Assembly (NCBI GenBank): GCA_011525295.1
Contig: WTGV01000057.1
Span: 1-64,000, forward strand
Reading direction: 5' to 3'
Length of the DNA stretch: 64,000 bases
DNA from: Pseudomonadales bacterium
GTDB lineage: Bacteria; Pseudomonadota; Gammaproteobacteria; Pseudomonadales; Azotimanducaceae
Part shown: positions 8,954 through 17,149 of the stretch, piece by piece
Position numbering within the stretch: position 1 is the first letter of the stretch
Layout: the number at the start of each line of letters is the position of its first letter
Position numbers and translations under genes: made by a program
The notes under the pieces: generated by a model
Databases searched by the model: none
The model's input: the letters and a program-made list of their open reading frames with translations, nothing else
Told to the model about the DNA's origin: nothing

Positions 8954-9172
8954 CTAATGTGTAAGTCCTTGAAGACGGGTTACTCTACTACCACAAAAAG
9001 GGTCAAGGATCACGCTGCGGCAGCGACTATCACTGACGTATCGCTTGACCAATAAAAGCAACTCGCAAGGGATACAGCATCGTGGGGTAGGGGTGTATTG
9101 ATGCTGATCGCGTAGCAACGGCTCCCCGCGAAAAGATACTGGCTCGCAATCAGTCCTTTGGTGTTCAGGCAA
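8954..9172 (-). pseudogene. Remnant of a DNA methyltransferase, C-terminal catalytic motif
   Basis: The minus-strand frame holds CELLLLVKRYVSDS followed by VILDPFCGSRVT. This resembles the KPxELLxRLI...LDPFCGSGTT block that ends many N6-adenine/N4-cytosine DNA methyltransferases, with GSGTT decayed to GSRVT. The rest of the enzyme is absent, and the flanking frame reads as noise. It is probably a relic of a restriction-modification or phage methylase. The assignment rests on one motif, hence the modest confidence. Confidence 0.4.
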
Positions 9173-9212
9173 GTCCGATTTCTAATATTCCGGCCTAGGT
9201 ACCGTGATGGTG

Positions 9213-9714
9213 TTATGGAGCGTCCGCGAGTCTGAGATAGCGCACTACGGTCGTCTTAAAGATGCCGAGAGTCCGCGCGAGCTAGCGTAGCGACTGACCG
9301 CTTTGTCGAAGCGTGACAAAATTGTCTTTTTGCTCTTGGTTTAACGCCTCATGACGTCCTAAGCGTTAGCCACGCGCACGGGCGGCAGCTAAGCCCTCAA
9401 GTGTTCGGGAACTGATGAGATCCCGCTCGTATTCAGCAAGTATGGCGAATATGCCGAAAAAAACAGTTTCCCGTTTGGGCTTGCGGTGTCAATCAACGGA
9501 TCCCGTAATGATCGGAGATGCGTGCCATTCTGCTCTATTTCCCTCGCGATGGGTAAGTATTTCTTGTAGGGGTCGAGAAAGACGGTCCAACTTGACGACG
9601 ATAAGGGTATCTCAATTTCGAAGCGTCGCGATCCGCATCATGAAACAGTGTGAGATGGGAATCCGTGCACTGTTTGGAGGCCGATACGCAAGAGTAGCCG
9701 AAGGTCTTAATCAA
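9213..9714 (-). pseudogene. Serine recombinase (resolvase/invertase), decayed copy
   Basis: Aligns along its length with the intact recombinase at 13259-13825. Recognisable blocks are FGYSCVS (the conserved R before the catalytic Ser region has become C), GIFAILAEYERDLI, SSRTLEGLAAARARG and the C-terminal helix-turn-helix ending KTTVVRYLRLADA. In-frame stops occur at 9366-9368 (TAA where the intact copy has CAA/Gln) and 9282-9284 (TAG where the intact copy has GAG/Glu). Frame shifts break the middle. The start codon position now reads TTG (9714). It opens cassette copy 1. Confidence 0.85.
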
Positions 9715-9832
9715 GGGTCAAGAAATGGGGGTGCAGCAGAATTATGAATTCTACCCCGTGTTCCGAAAACTTGTTCTCGAAGCTAATGGACTAACTAAAG
9801 AACGTACAGTAAACGTTCGTTTGGTTGCCGAA

Positions 9833-10026
9833 TAGTATATCACATACCCACGAGAAATTCCAATCTTTCTCTAAATGTTCGTTCTGAGCCGTCAGAATCG
9901 AGGTCAAGTTCTTGTTCTGTTGAATGCTAACTGAATCTCCCGTTTCCGAATTGCTTTCATTTTTCTTCAAAGTCGGAAAACGAAGGTTTTCTTTTCAAAC
10001 CAATAGGAATTCTAGGAGAATAAAAT
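9833..10026 (+). promoter_or_regulatory. Conserved 194-base leader of cassette copy 1
   Basis: From TAGTATAT to the base before the gene A1 ATG this stretch aligns without gaps to 13946-14139, at roughly 85-90 % identity by eye. One internal run of more than 40 bases is identical. It contains a perfect dyad, TTCTGA-GCCG-TCAGAA, at 9882-9897, and a GGAG ribosome-binding site nine bases before the A1 start. It lies between the divergent recombinase and A genes, so it may hold both promoters, an operator, or the recombinase's own binding site. Confidence 0.65.
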
Positions 10027-11241
10027 ATGAAAGCACTTCACAAACTTTTGGCAGGGACGATATTGGTCGCACTGGCAGCGTTCGGACTGACTGCTCTGAC
10101 TTCTTCTTCCATTAACTCATCCGACACTAGGGTTTTGGGTTTCCTCAATGAAACCTGTGACAGCGAATATTTGATTCTTTTTCAGAATATGATAGATCTA
10201 GTCAATTTCAATGGTACTGTAATGTATGGCGTAACCTGGACTTTCAAGTCATACATCAACGTTTCGGATTACGAGTTCACGGACAAACCTAAGTGTAACT
10301 TGATGTCTGACTTCCTAAAACTACCAGAAGTTCGTGTCGTTAAACCTAAACCGAAGATCATCCCTGCAGACCCACCTCCTGGTGGTGGCGGCGGTGGTGG
10401 CGGCGGTGGTAAAAAGCCCCCAGAAAAGCAGAAACCCAAAGTGGAGTTTGACAGTCAAAATGCCAGAGAGCTCAAGAACTGTATAGCGAACAAGCTAGAC
10501 AAACTTACCCTTAAGAAAGCAGAAGAGGTCGTAAAAGAAAAGCACCTAGGATGCTTTGTGAAATTAGGAATGAATCTCGAATTTAAAAAGACCAATTTCA
10601 CTTGGGGCGCAAGTCAATTGGATCAGAAAGGTATTCCTAACCCGATCTGGGGACAGACCATATATACCAACACCGTTGCAGACAGTCCAATCCCCAATAA
10701 TTCGGTCTTTCTCTATCCTGTGGTAATCAAAAAGAAGGTCAACACCCGCACTTGGAAAAGAAAGGGCGTGACTTTTGATAATCTTTCCGAGTTCGCAGCC
10801 CTTGAAGAAATAGTACATACCATCCAGGGCCATAACGCGAAGAAGGCAAATAGCAGCTGGAAAAATCCAGAGCCTTACGAGTTGCGCGACTGGCAGATCC
10901 AAGCGAACATTGTCGCCAACGTCTGGTATAAACAACTTAAAGGCAACAAAAACTCTCCTGTTTCAATGTACACACCTAATATGATCGATAAACATAGGGA
11001 TAGTAAATGCAATCTCGATGAAAACGGCGATTTTCTGAAAAACAAAAACAAGTATATAGAGTACGTAAAGCAGTTGAAAAACAAAAATTTATCCGAGACA
11101 GAGAGGGCGGATATTGAAGGAAAAAAAGGAGAGTTAGTAACGTACTTCAACAACGAATTGTTTGAACTGCAAAACGACCTAAGCGGTTCTTTCGATAAAG
11201 CCGAGAAATTGGAATGCTCCAAAAAAGAGAAACGGCCGTAA
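10027..11241 (+). CDS. Cassette protein A1: secreted, Gly-linker, degenerate zincin-like domain
   Basis: 404 residues, family unknown to me. The N-terminus MKALHKLLAGTILVALAAFG is a signal peptide or anchor nearly identical to that of A2. A variable domain follows (to about residue 100), then a Pro/Lys hinge with ten consecutive glycines (119-128), then a C-terminal domain. Where A2 has HETFH, A1 has EEIVH (260-264). Where A2 has EVEA, A1 has QIQA (290-293). The likely zinc ligands and catalytic base are thus partly lost. Cysteines at about 44, 90, 152 and 176 could form disulfides. The gene overlaps B1 by 28 bases. Probably a periplasmic or surface effector-like protein; function not established. 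Confidence 0.8.
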   Translation: MKALHKLLAGTILVALAAFGLTALTSSSINSSDTRVLGFLNETCDSEYLILFQNMIDLVNFNGTVMYGVTWTFKSYINVSDYEFTDKPKCNLMSDFLKLPEVRVVKPKPKIIPADPPPGGGGGGGGGGKKPPEKQKPKVEFDSQNARELKNCIANKLDKLTLKKAEEVVKEKHLGCFVKLGMNLEFKKTNFTWGASQLDQKGIPNPIWGQTIYTNTVADSPIPNNSVFLYPVVIKKKVNTRTWKRKGVTFDNLSEFAALEEIVHTIQGHNAKKANSSWKNPEPYELRDWQIQANIVANVWYKQLKGNKNSPVSMYTPNMIDKHRDSKCNLDENGDFLKNKNKYIEYVKQLKNKNLSETERADIEGKKGELVTYFNNELFELQNDLSGSFDKAEKLECSKKEKRP

Positions 11242-12542
11242 GCCAGAATTCCAACATACCGCGCTGGCTGTGGGGCGCGGGATGCAGTCTTGGACTAGCC
11301 GCGGTAGTCGTTGTTTGTGTGCTTGTGGTCATGCACAATCGGTCTTCGACCGATCCTGCTGTACAGGAGACAAGCGTGTCGAGCGCGGCCGCTCCTTCTC
11401 CACTACCTCCAACCGTTCTTGCCGAAGCACCATCTGTGCCGCCCCCCTTGGATTATCCTCTCGGATCGGTGGAAGAGGGGTGCGGCTTGAGCGAGTTTCC
11501 ATCATACTGGGAGATCGGCGACTTCGTGAACAATAAACTTTCTCAAGCCTTAGAGTCCGAAGAATGCAACACCGCGTTAGAGGAACATATCAACAGCAGC
11601 AACCCATATCTCTGGAAAGGCTTCCGCACTGAATACGTGGCTGCGTTTGCGTTTGTCGTGTTGGAGGATCCGTTAACCTTTGAGCGTATCTTTGCCGATC
11701 CTGCCGGTGATTTAGCTCGGGTGCAAGACGCGCTCTCGAACCCCGAGTGTTTGCTGGAAGGAGACGAAACTAATTGGGAGTTAAAAGAAACCTGTCATGC
11801 AGACGCGTTTATGAACTACGCGATGTTTAATCGATATTGCTATAACTCTGGAAGAATTCGCGCGAGCACGGTGGATGCCGAAGATCCAACACCGGAGCAA
11901 AACGTAAGCAGGTGGAAACACGACTTAGAAGAAGCCTGGATCGAAAAAAAGTGTGATACGTTCGCACCTGAGCTAAGGCTCACGGCGGAGCGATATCCGG
12001 AACTCACAGAGTGGCTTTGGTCGTTAACGAACCCGGAAGAAAGAGATATGATGGAAGTGCTTTACGGTAGAAAGTCAATGTTGTCTGGTAACCTTATCGA
12101 ACACGCGGCTCGCCTTGGTGACAATGCGGCAGGACTCACACAGATTGTTCCTCGACTTCACAGTGAAGTGGGTGCCGTCTACGGACGTTTTTCTTGGTTG
12201 TTGGACAGTGAGGACTGGTATGAGTTTGCAAGGAAGCAAGAGCCTAGCACTGAGCATTTTCGACACACGTTCAAAATGCTAGCGCTGGCTAGCGCGCGCA
12301 GACCTGACCCACGCGACGAAATTAAATTTGATTGGGAATGGGTGGCGCGCCATTTGTGTGAACCGCCCTACTACAATGAATATGAGATATACCACCACGA
12401 AGTATCCGGGGAGATCCCCGAGCCTAAAAGCTGTCAAGAGATCGTCCACGAGCTGCGCCAGAGTGAGCTGAATATCGCACCAGTGCATCGCGCGTTGGAC
12501 AAGTTCGAGCAGGTCGCGATCGAACTAGGAGTGTACGAGTAA
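11214..12542 (+). CDS. Cassette protein B1: membrane-anchored Cys-rich periplasmic protein
   Basis: 442 residues, not a family I recognise. A short cytoplasmic tail and one membrane helix (WGAGCSLGLAAVVVVCVLVV, about residues 20-40) are followed by a Pro/Ala/Ser linker and a large, acidic, mostly helical exported domain. About eight cysteines are at positions shared with B2 (for example in GCGLSEFPSYW, NPECLL, KETCHADAF, KKCD, HLCEPP and KSCQEIVHEL), suggesting several disulfides. The ATG lies inside the end of A1 (28-base overlap), so the two are probably translated together and may interact. It could be an immunity-like or receptor partner of A1. Confidence 0.8.
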   Translation: MLQKRETAVSQNSNIPRWLWGAGCSLGLAAVVVVCVLVVMHNRSSTDPAVQETSVSSAAAPSPLPPTVLAEAPSVPPPLDYPLGSVEEGCGLSEFPSYWEIGDFVNNKLSQALESEECNTALEEHINSSNPYLWKGFRTEYVAAFAFVVLEDPLTFERIFADPAGDLARVQDALSNPECLLEGDETNWELKETCHADAFMNYAMFNRYCYNSGRIRASTVDAEDPTPEQNVSRWKHDLEEAWIEKKCDTFAPELRLTAERYPELTEWLWSLTNPEERDMMEVLYGRKSMLSGNLIEHAARLGDNAAGLTQIVPRLHSEVGAVYGRFSWLLDSEDWYEFARKQEPSTEHFRHTFKMLALASARRPDPRDEIKFDWEWVARHLCEPPYYNEYEIYHHEVSGEIPEPKSCQEIVHELRQSELNIAPVHRALDKFEQVAIELGVYE

Positions 12543-12577
12543 GCATAAACTCTACGTGCTAGAACAGGGAGTGTTTA

Positions 12578-13024
12578 GTGACTGCGAACTGGTCAAATAG
12601 GACGATATGGACCGGGGACAATCTCCCGATCAAGCGGGGGATGAAATCGGAGTCCATCAACCTCATCTGTCTAGACCCGCCCTTTAACTCAAAAGCGAAC
12701 TACGCGGCTCCTATAGGGAATGAAACTGCCGGGGCAGAGTTCAAGGACATCTGGACGTTGTAAAAATTCGATATCGCGTGGCTTGATCTGCTTGATGCGA
12801 AACACCCGCGCCTAAGCAAAGTCATTCACATGGCGATGTGTAAGAGCGACAAGTCGTTTCTCAGTTACATCGCAGTTCGGCTCTAAAAAATACACCAGCT
12901 TCTCAAGCCCAACGGATTGATTCGTGTGAAATGCAACGACTGCCGTAAATCGCTTGATAGGAAAGATTTCCTTAGTTCCAAAGGGAAGAAAAAAGGGCTC
13001 TACGTAGCAAAATCTGCAAAGTGA
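12578..13024 (+). pseudogene. DNA methyltransferase remnant, N-terminal half with in-frame stops
   Basis: A frame beginning at the GTG at 12578 reads NRTIWTGDNL, then INLICLDPPFNSKANYAAPIG, then EFKDIWTL. This is the start of a type of N6-adenine DNA methyltransferase whose catalytic motif is DPPF/Y. The same frame continues through TAA stops at 12761-12763 and 12884-12886 (IAWLDLLDAKHPRLSKVIHM, then IHQLLKPNGLIRV), still family-like. It then runs into an unrelated tail ending at the TGA at 13022. The remainder of the enzyme is missing. It follows B1 closely and is clearly non-functional. Confidence 0.75.
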
Positions 13025-13175
13025 ATTAGTACACGGACTAACTCTTCGATTCGTTTTATTCGGAACTTTTCATTCAGTTTTCTGCTTGTCGGTTCTCGCT
13101 TTGGTCCTTCGACTGACTGATTGTGGATCATTCTATCGTGGTGTTGGTAATTTCCGTTTCTATAAGGGCTTAAAC

Positions 13176-13229
13176 GTGGACGATTGCTGCTACTGAAGTG
13201 AGAGAAATCTACTTGAAGCCGTCGTCCAC
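13176..13229. repeat. 8-base inverted repeat next to the intact recombinase gene
   Basis: GTGGACGA at 13176-13183 and its exact complement TCGTCCAC at 13222-13229, separated by 38 bases, lie just 3' of the recombinase stop. The arms are too far apart for a typical terminator. It could mark the cassette boundary or a recombination half-site, but no matching pair was found at the other boundaries, so chance is possible. Confidence 0.25.
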
Positions 13230-13258
13230 ACGGGGCACGTCATCTTACTGAGCTGAAG

Positions 13259-13825
13259 TCATCGCACATCCGCGAGTCTGACATAGCGCTGTATAGTCGT
13301 CTTGGAGACACCGAAAGTCTGTGCGATCTCGCGTAGCGACTGACCACTACATCGGAGCTTGATCACTTCGTCTTTCTGTTTTTGGTTTAACGCCTCCTGA
13401 CGTCCTAAGCGTTGTCCGCGGGCACGAGCCGCGGCCAAGCCCTCGAGAGTACGGGAGCGGATGATATCCCGCTCGTATTCAGCGAGTACGGCGAATATAC
13501 CAAAAATCAATTTGCCGTTCGGACTGGTGGTGTCGATAAGAGGATCCTGCAACGATCGGAGATGCGCGCCTTTCTCTTCTATCTCCCTCGCGATGGAAAG
13601 CAAATCTTGCAAGGATCGGGACAAGCGATCCAGTTTCACAACCAGAATCGTATCCCCTTCACGTAGTTTAGCGAGCAGCTTGTCGAGCTCGGGGCGCTTG
13701 CGCGTAGCTCCCGATTGAACCTCAACGAAAGTCTCGTCGCACTCAGCGCTATTCAGTAATTCGATTTGGGAATCCGAAAGTTGTTTGGGGGTCGACACGC
13801 GAGAGTATCCATAGGTCTTGTTCAT
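13259..13825 (-). CDS. Serine recombinase, resolvase/invertase family
   Basis: 188 residues from the ATG at 13825, the usual size. An upstream in-frame ATG at 13900 would add 25 residues with no family match. The catalytic domain starts MNKTYGYSRVSTPKQ (Ser11 nucleophile) and includes VKLDRLSRSLQDLL and the long E-helix region GIFAVLAEYERDII. The C-terminal helix-turn-helix is LREIAQTFGVSKTTIQRYVR. Such enzymes invert, delete or resolve DNA between short sites. It is divergent from gene A2 with the conserved leader between them. The only intact copy of two; it may act on sites in the leaders and have driven duplication or rearrangement of the cassette. Confidence 0.92.
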   Translation of the reverse strand: MNKTYGYSRVSTPKQLSDSQIELLNSAECDETFVEVQSGATRKRPELDKLLAKLREGDTILVVKLDRLSRSLQDLLSIAREIEEKGAHLRSLQDPLIDTTSPNGKLIFGIFAVLAEYERDIIRSRTLEGLAAARARGQRLGRQEALNQKQKDEVIKLRCSGQSLREIAQTFGVSKTTIQRYVRLADVR

Positions 13826-13945
13826 GGGGTCGAGAATCAGTGGTGCAAACAGAATTGTGAATTCTAATTGGTTTTCCAAACACGTGCTCTCAACGCCCAT
13901 GGAGTAAAGTGAGAGCGTTCGGAAAACGTTCGTCTGAATGCCGCG

Positions 13946-14139
13946 TAGTATATCACATGCTCACGAAAAATTCCAATCTTTGTCTAAATGTTCGTTCTGA
14001 GCCGTCAGAATCGAGGTCAAGTTCTTGTACTGTTGAATGCTAACTGAACTTCCCGATCCCGAATTGTTTTCATTTTTCTTCAAAGTCTGAAAACGAACGA
14101 TTTCCGTTCAAGTAAATTTGAATTTCAGGAGAATACAAT
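13946..14139 (+). promoter_or_regulatory. Conserved 194-base leader of cassette copy 2
   Basis: Gap-free counterpart of 9833-10026, with the same distance from TAGTATAT to the ATG. The perfect dyad TTCTGA-GCCG-TCAGAA lies at 13995-14010. A related motif, ACGTTCGTCTGA, occurs about 55 bases upstream (near 13927) of ATGTTCGTTCTGA, giving a loose direct repeat that could be paired recombinase or regulator sites. A CAGGAG ribosome-binding site precedes the A2 ATG. Confidence 0.65.
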
Positions 14140-15243
14140 ATGAAGACACTTCACAAACTATTGGTAGGGCTACTATTGGTCGCATTGACCGCCTTCGGAC
14201 TGACTGCTCTGACTTCCTCTTCAAACGATCCAGTAACTACGCCGGTCTTTGGCTTTACCGACAAGTACTGTCAAAACGAAGACTACAAGTGGTTTGAAAA
14301 TGTGGGTGCGCTCATCGCTGCGGACGGTAAAAAAGACCCCAAAGCCAAGGGTAAGAATAAGGACAAGATTTGGAGATATTACTCCTACATTGAGGATGTG
14401 TCCCCGTGGTACCCGTGCCATCTGTTGGAATATGAGGATGATGTAAAAGCAGTGGGTGTACAGCCTAAGAAAAAGACTCCTCCTAGCAGTGATAGCGGCG
14501 GCGGTGGCGGTGAAGAAGAAACACCAGCACCTCAAGAACCGATTCCGCAAAAAACTCAAGCCCAGAAGCAGGCCGAAAACTTTACCAAAGACGAGTCAGA
14601 TGACCTACAAGAATGTTGGGAGGGAAAACTCGATGAGATTACGGTGGAGATTAAAGGGTGGAATTCCGATGCTATAGAAGCGCCGGAAGCTGAATGGGAA
14701 ATTGACAAAGATGTACATTACGGTTTTGGTAAAACCACCCCATTTTTAAATGCGGACAAAACACTTTCAATATCTGTTCAGATTTATCCGCACGGCATCG
14801 CTAACAGAATCGCCCCGACCGCACACCAGGATGTGTTTAAGCATATGATATCGTATAGTCAGAAGCATGAAACATTCCACGTCGGTCAAATCAAAAGCAT
14901 ATTTGACTCAACTGGAGCCTTACCCAAGCCGTATAAGTGGTGGGATTTTGAAGTGGAAGCCCATGCGGGGGCGTCTCTGATGTGGCGAACGTTATACGGC
15001 AAGAAAGCTGGGGTACCATCTTTACTCCTAGAAGCTGATAAAACAATGACCCCTGCGTACAAGAAGATGATGGACGACTATAAAGCTCTTGAAGTCAAGA
15101 AAGACGCTGGAACCATAACAAAGTCCGAGGAAGCGAAGATGGAGAAGTTAGAAAAAGATTTAAAAGATCCAGCCAATCTTCCTCAAGCAACAGGAAACAA
15201 TTATTACAAGCCTAATAAATTGGAAAACTTCGAATGCGACTAA
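14140..15243 (+). CDS. Cassette protein A2: secreted, Gly-linker, HExxH zincin-like domain
   Basis: 367 residues. Signal-like N-terminus MKTLHKLLVGLLLVALTAFG, then a variable domain (to about residue 105), a Ser/Gly/Glu linker with five glycines (120-124), and a C-terminal domain with HETFH at 243-247. Residue E271 in FEVEAHAG lies 24 residues after the second His, the spacing expected for a third ligand in gluzincin metallopeptidases. The His/Glu geometry is seen; peptidase activity is inferred. The leader and signal peptide are almost the same as in A1 but the mature proteins barely align. It overlaps B2 by 10 bases. It could be a secreted protease-like effector whose partner is B2. Confidence 0.82.
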   Translation: MKTLHKLLVGLLLVALTAFGLTALTSSSNDPVTTPVFGFTDKYCQNEDYKWFENVGALIAADGKKDPKAKGKNKDKIWRYYSYIEDVSPWYPCHLLEYEDDVKAVGVQPKKKTPPSSDSGGGGGEEETPAPQEPIPQKTQAQKQAENFTKDESDDLQECWEGKLDEITVEIKGWNSDAIEAPEAEWEIDKDVHYGFGKTTPFLNADKTLSISVQIYPHGIANRIAPTAHQDVFKHMISYSQKHETFHVGQIKSIFDSTGALPKPYKWWDFEVEAHAGASLMWRTLYGKKAGVPSLLLEADKTMTPAYKKMMDDYKALEVKKDAGTITKSEEAKMEKLEKDLKDPANLPQATGNNYYKPNKLENFECD

Positions 15244-16592
15244 AAATAGACCAGCTATCTCACGCGTCGCGTTGGCTGTGGGGCGCGGGGATCGGGCTAG
15301 TCCTAACGGTGGTAGTTGTTTGTGTGTTTATGGTCACGCACAATCGAGCCCCACAAATCTCTACGGCATTGGAGACCAGCGAACCGAACGTGGTCGTCTC
15401 TGATTCATCATCTACTATCGAACCTGCAGTGGCAGTGGTTGACACGCTGTCCCAGCTACCTCGTTTGGACTTCGCCCCGGGTTCTGTGGAAGAAGCGTGT
15501 GGATTGAATGAGTTTCCATCCTATTGGGTAGCCTACGAGAAGGAAGCCCTGGGCGAAATCCAAAATAGCGCCCTCGAATCTGTTGAATGTCAGACAGCTC
15601 TGGAAAACAGCATGAAAACGATCAACCCGTACCTCTGGGTCGCAAGGACTCATGAACAACGCGCATTTGCATTTGTAGAGCTGGATGAACCCTTGACGTT
15701 CAAGCGTATTTTTGCCGATCCTTCTGGCGATTTACTTCGGGTGCAAGAGGCGTTGTCCCGCCCTGAGTGTTTACTGAAAGGAGAGGAAAAAAATTGGGAA
15801 TTAAATGAAATCTGTCATGCGGAATCGTTTTTTAACTATGCTCTCATCAACCATTTATGTTTTGGCGGGGGGTATTGGAAACGGGACTGGCCGGAATATT
15901 ACAGCGCAGAGGATAACCCCACTCCGGAGCAAGATCGTGTGATGTGGAAACAAGGTCTTGAAGTCGCTTGGTTAGGGGAGAAGTGTGAAAAACTAGACCC
16001 TACGCTGAATGTCACAGAGATTTACCCAAACCTCCTTGAAATGATGCCCCCCCTTCGCAACTATTTAGGTGATAGTGATATGCGTTTTCATACTGAAGAT
16101 CTCTTAATTAAACTCGCCGCACGCTTGGGTGATAGTGCGGCCGGGTTGACGGAGAGCAGTTTGGATGCCGGCTTCACCGTAGGTGGTGGGTTCCGGTATG
16201 GGAAATTTGCTGAACTGCTTGTTAGTGAAGAATGGGAGTCGTTAATTAGGGCGGGGGCAACATGGCGAGCTTATGATACGCAGTGGTCGGATAAAGAGCT
16301 AAGCATGGAAAACTTCCTACGCGCGTTTAGCTTGCTCGCGAGATTTGATAGTCCCAGACGCGAGCAGCACGATGAGATTAAGTTTGATTGGCACATGGTG
16401 GTACAACATCTATGTGTTCCCAAATACGAACGACCGGTAGATGAAGAACATATGGGCATCGAACGGGTAGAGCTACAAAGTTGCAAGGAGATCGTGCACG
16501 AGATCCGCCAGAAAGGAATAGCCTTCCCGCCATTGGTAAAAGTGTTGGACAAGTTCGAGCAGGTGGCTTTAGAGCTAGAAGTGTACGAGTAA
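15234..16592 (+). CDS. Cassette protein B2: membrane-anchored Cys-rich periplasmic protein
   Basis: 452 residues, paralogue of B1 along its whole length. One membrane helix (WGAGIGLVLTVVVVCVFMV, about residues 17-35) is followed by a Ser/Thr-rich spacer and an exported helical domain. That domain shares with B1 the blocks CGLNEFPSYW, PLTFKRIFADPSGDL, NWELNEICHAESF, IKFDWHMVVQHLC, SCKEIVHEIRQ and the C-terminal VLDKFEQVALELEVYE. The conserved cysteines suggest a disulfide-stabilised periplasmic fold. It begins inside the last codons of A2, so expression is coupled. Function unknown; partner, inhibitor or immunity role for A2 is a guess based on overlap. Confidence 0.8.
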   Translation: MRLKIDQLSHASRWLWGAGIGLVLTVVVVCVFMVTHNRAPQISTALETSEPNVVVSDSSSTIEPAVAVVDTLSQLPRLDFAPGSVEEACGLNEFPSYWVAYEKEALGEIQNSALESVECQTALENSMKTINPYLWVARTHEQRAFAFVELDEPLTFKRIFADPSGDLLRVQEALSRPECLLKGEEKNWELNEICHAESFFNYALINHLCFGGGYWKRDWPEYYSAEDNPTPEQDRVMWKQGLEVAWLGEKCEKLDPTLNVTEIYPNLLEMMPPLRNYLGDSDMRFHTEDLLIKLAARLGDSAAGLTESSLDAGFTVGGGFRYGKFAELLVSEEWESLIRAGATWRAYDTQWSDKELSMENFLRAFSLLARFDSPRREQHDEIKFDWHMVVQHLCVPKYERPVDEEHMGIERVELQSCKEIVHEIRQKGIAFPPLVKVLDKFEQVALELEVYE

Positions 16593-17148
16593 TCGTTAAC
16601 GGTAGGTCTTAAATTTAGCCCATCAGGTTGCGAAATCCGGTTCTCTCATTCCAGAAATTTTGCGATATGTCGATCAACTACGGACTTTTTGAGCGCGAGA
16701 CCGCAGCTGTAAGATTTGGAATCAACCAAGCTTTACCTCATGCTTATGCACAAGAGCGTTATCGGGAACTCGCGGGATGGGACTGTCCTATTACCATCGG
16801 TAAGAGTCTACGAGGGATTCGACCACGAGGTCGAAAGAGTGCAGATGGGATGGCAAAAGTTATCACGTACAGTTCTATCTCCCAATAGAAGATCGGGTGT
16901 GCAATTCGTTCGACTTGATTCTCAAATTGCACTATTGACGCTCAATAACTTTCCTATCTGCCCCTCAAACACTAGGACCCTCGGAAAATTTATGAGGACG
17001 CCTAATTGAAAAAAATTTACGTCTATACGGAGTCTGGTGGTTTGACTAAGTTGATGGTCGATCCCTCATTGTTTAGAGGCTTAGACTCTCTATTTTGAGC
17101 CTGTTTCGAATTTAGGAACCTCGGTAACCTGGGAATAACCATGTACAG
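16593..17148. other. Gene-poor stretch between the island and clpB
   Basis: Short overlapping open frames exist on the plus strand (around 16628-17009), but none has a ribosome-binding site, a recognisable motif or protein-like composition. I treat this as non-coding or decayed sequence. The parS-like palindrome follows directly. Confidence 0.4.
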
Positions 17149-17149
17149 A

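Larger units (their letters stand above)
9213..12542. repeat. Cassette copy 1 (decayed recombinase, leader, gene A1, gene B1)
   Basis: This segment corresponds gene for gene and orientation for orientation to 13259-16592. Similarity begins at the recombinase stop codon and ends at the stop of the B gene, with no recognisable similarity outside those points. Conservation is high in the recombinase and leader, moderate in B and low in the mature part of A. Total lengths are nearly equal (3330 and 3334 bases). Confidence 0.85.
13259..16592. repeat. Cassette copy 2 (intact recombinase, leader, gene A2, gene B2)
   Basis: Second and apparently functional copy of the module described at 9213-12542, in the same orientation, separated from it by about 0.7 kb carrying a methylase remnant. 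All three reading frames are open. Similarity between copies stops abruptly at the recombinase and B-gene stop codons, so the cassette behaves as a discrete unit. Confidence 0.85.

Noticed and set aside
13826-13900. Longer recombinase starting at the ATG at 13900
   Set aside because: The extra 25 residues match nothing in the family and fall in the upstream non-coding region; the family N-terminus begins at 13825.
16628-17009. Overlapping plus-strand open frames after cassette copy 2
   Set aside because: No ribosome-binding site, motif or protein-like composition; two frames overlap and neither resembles a family.
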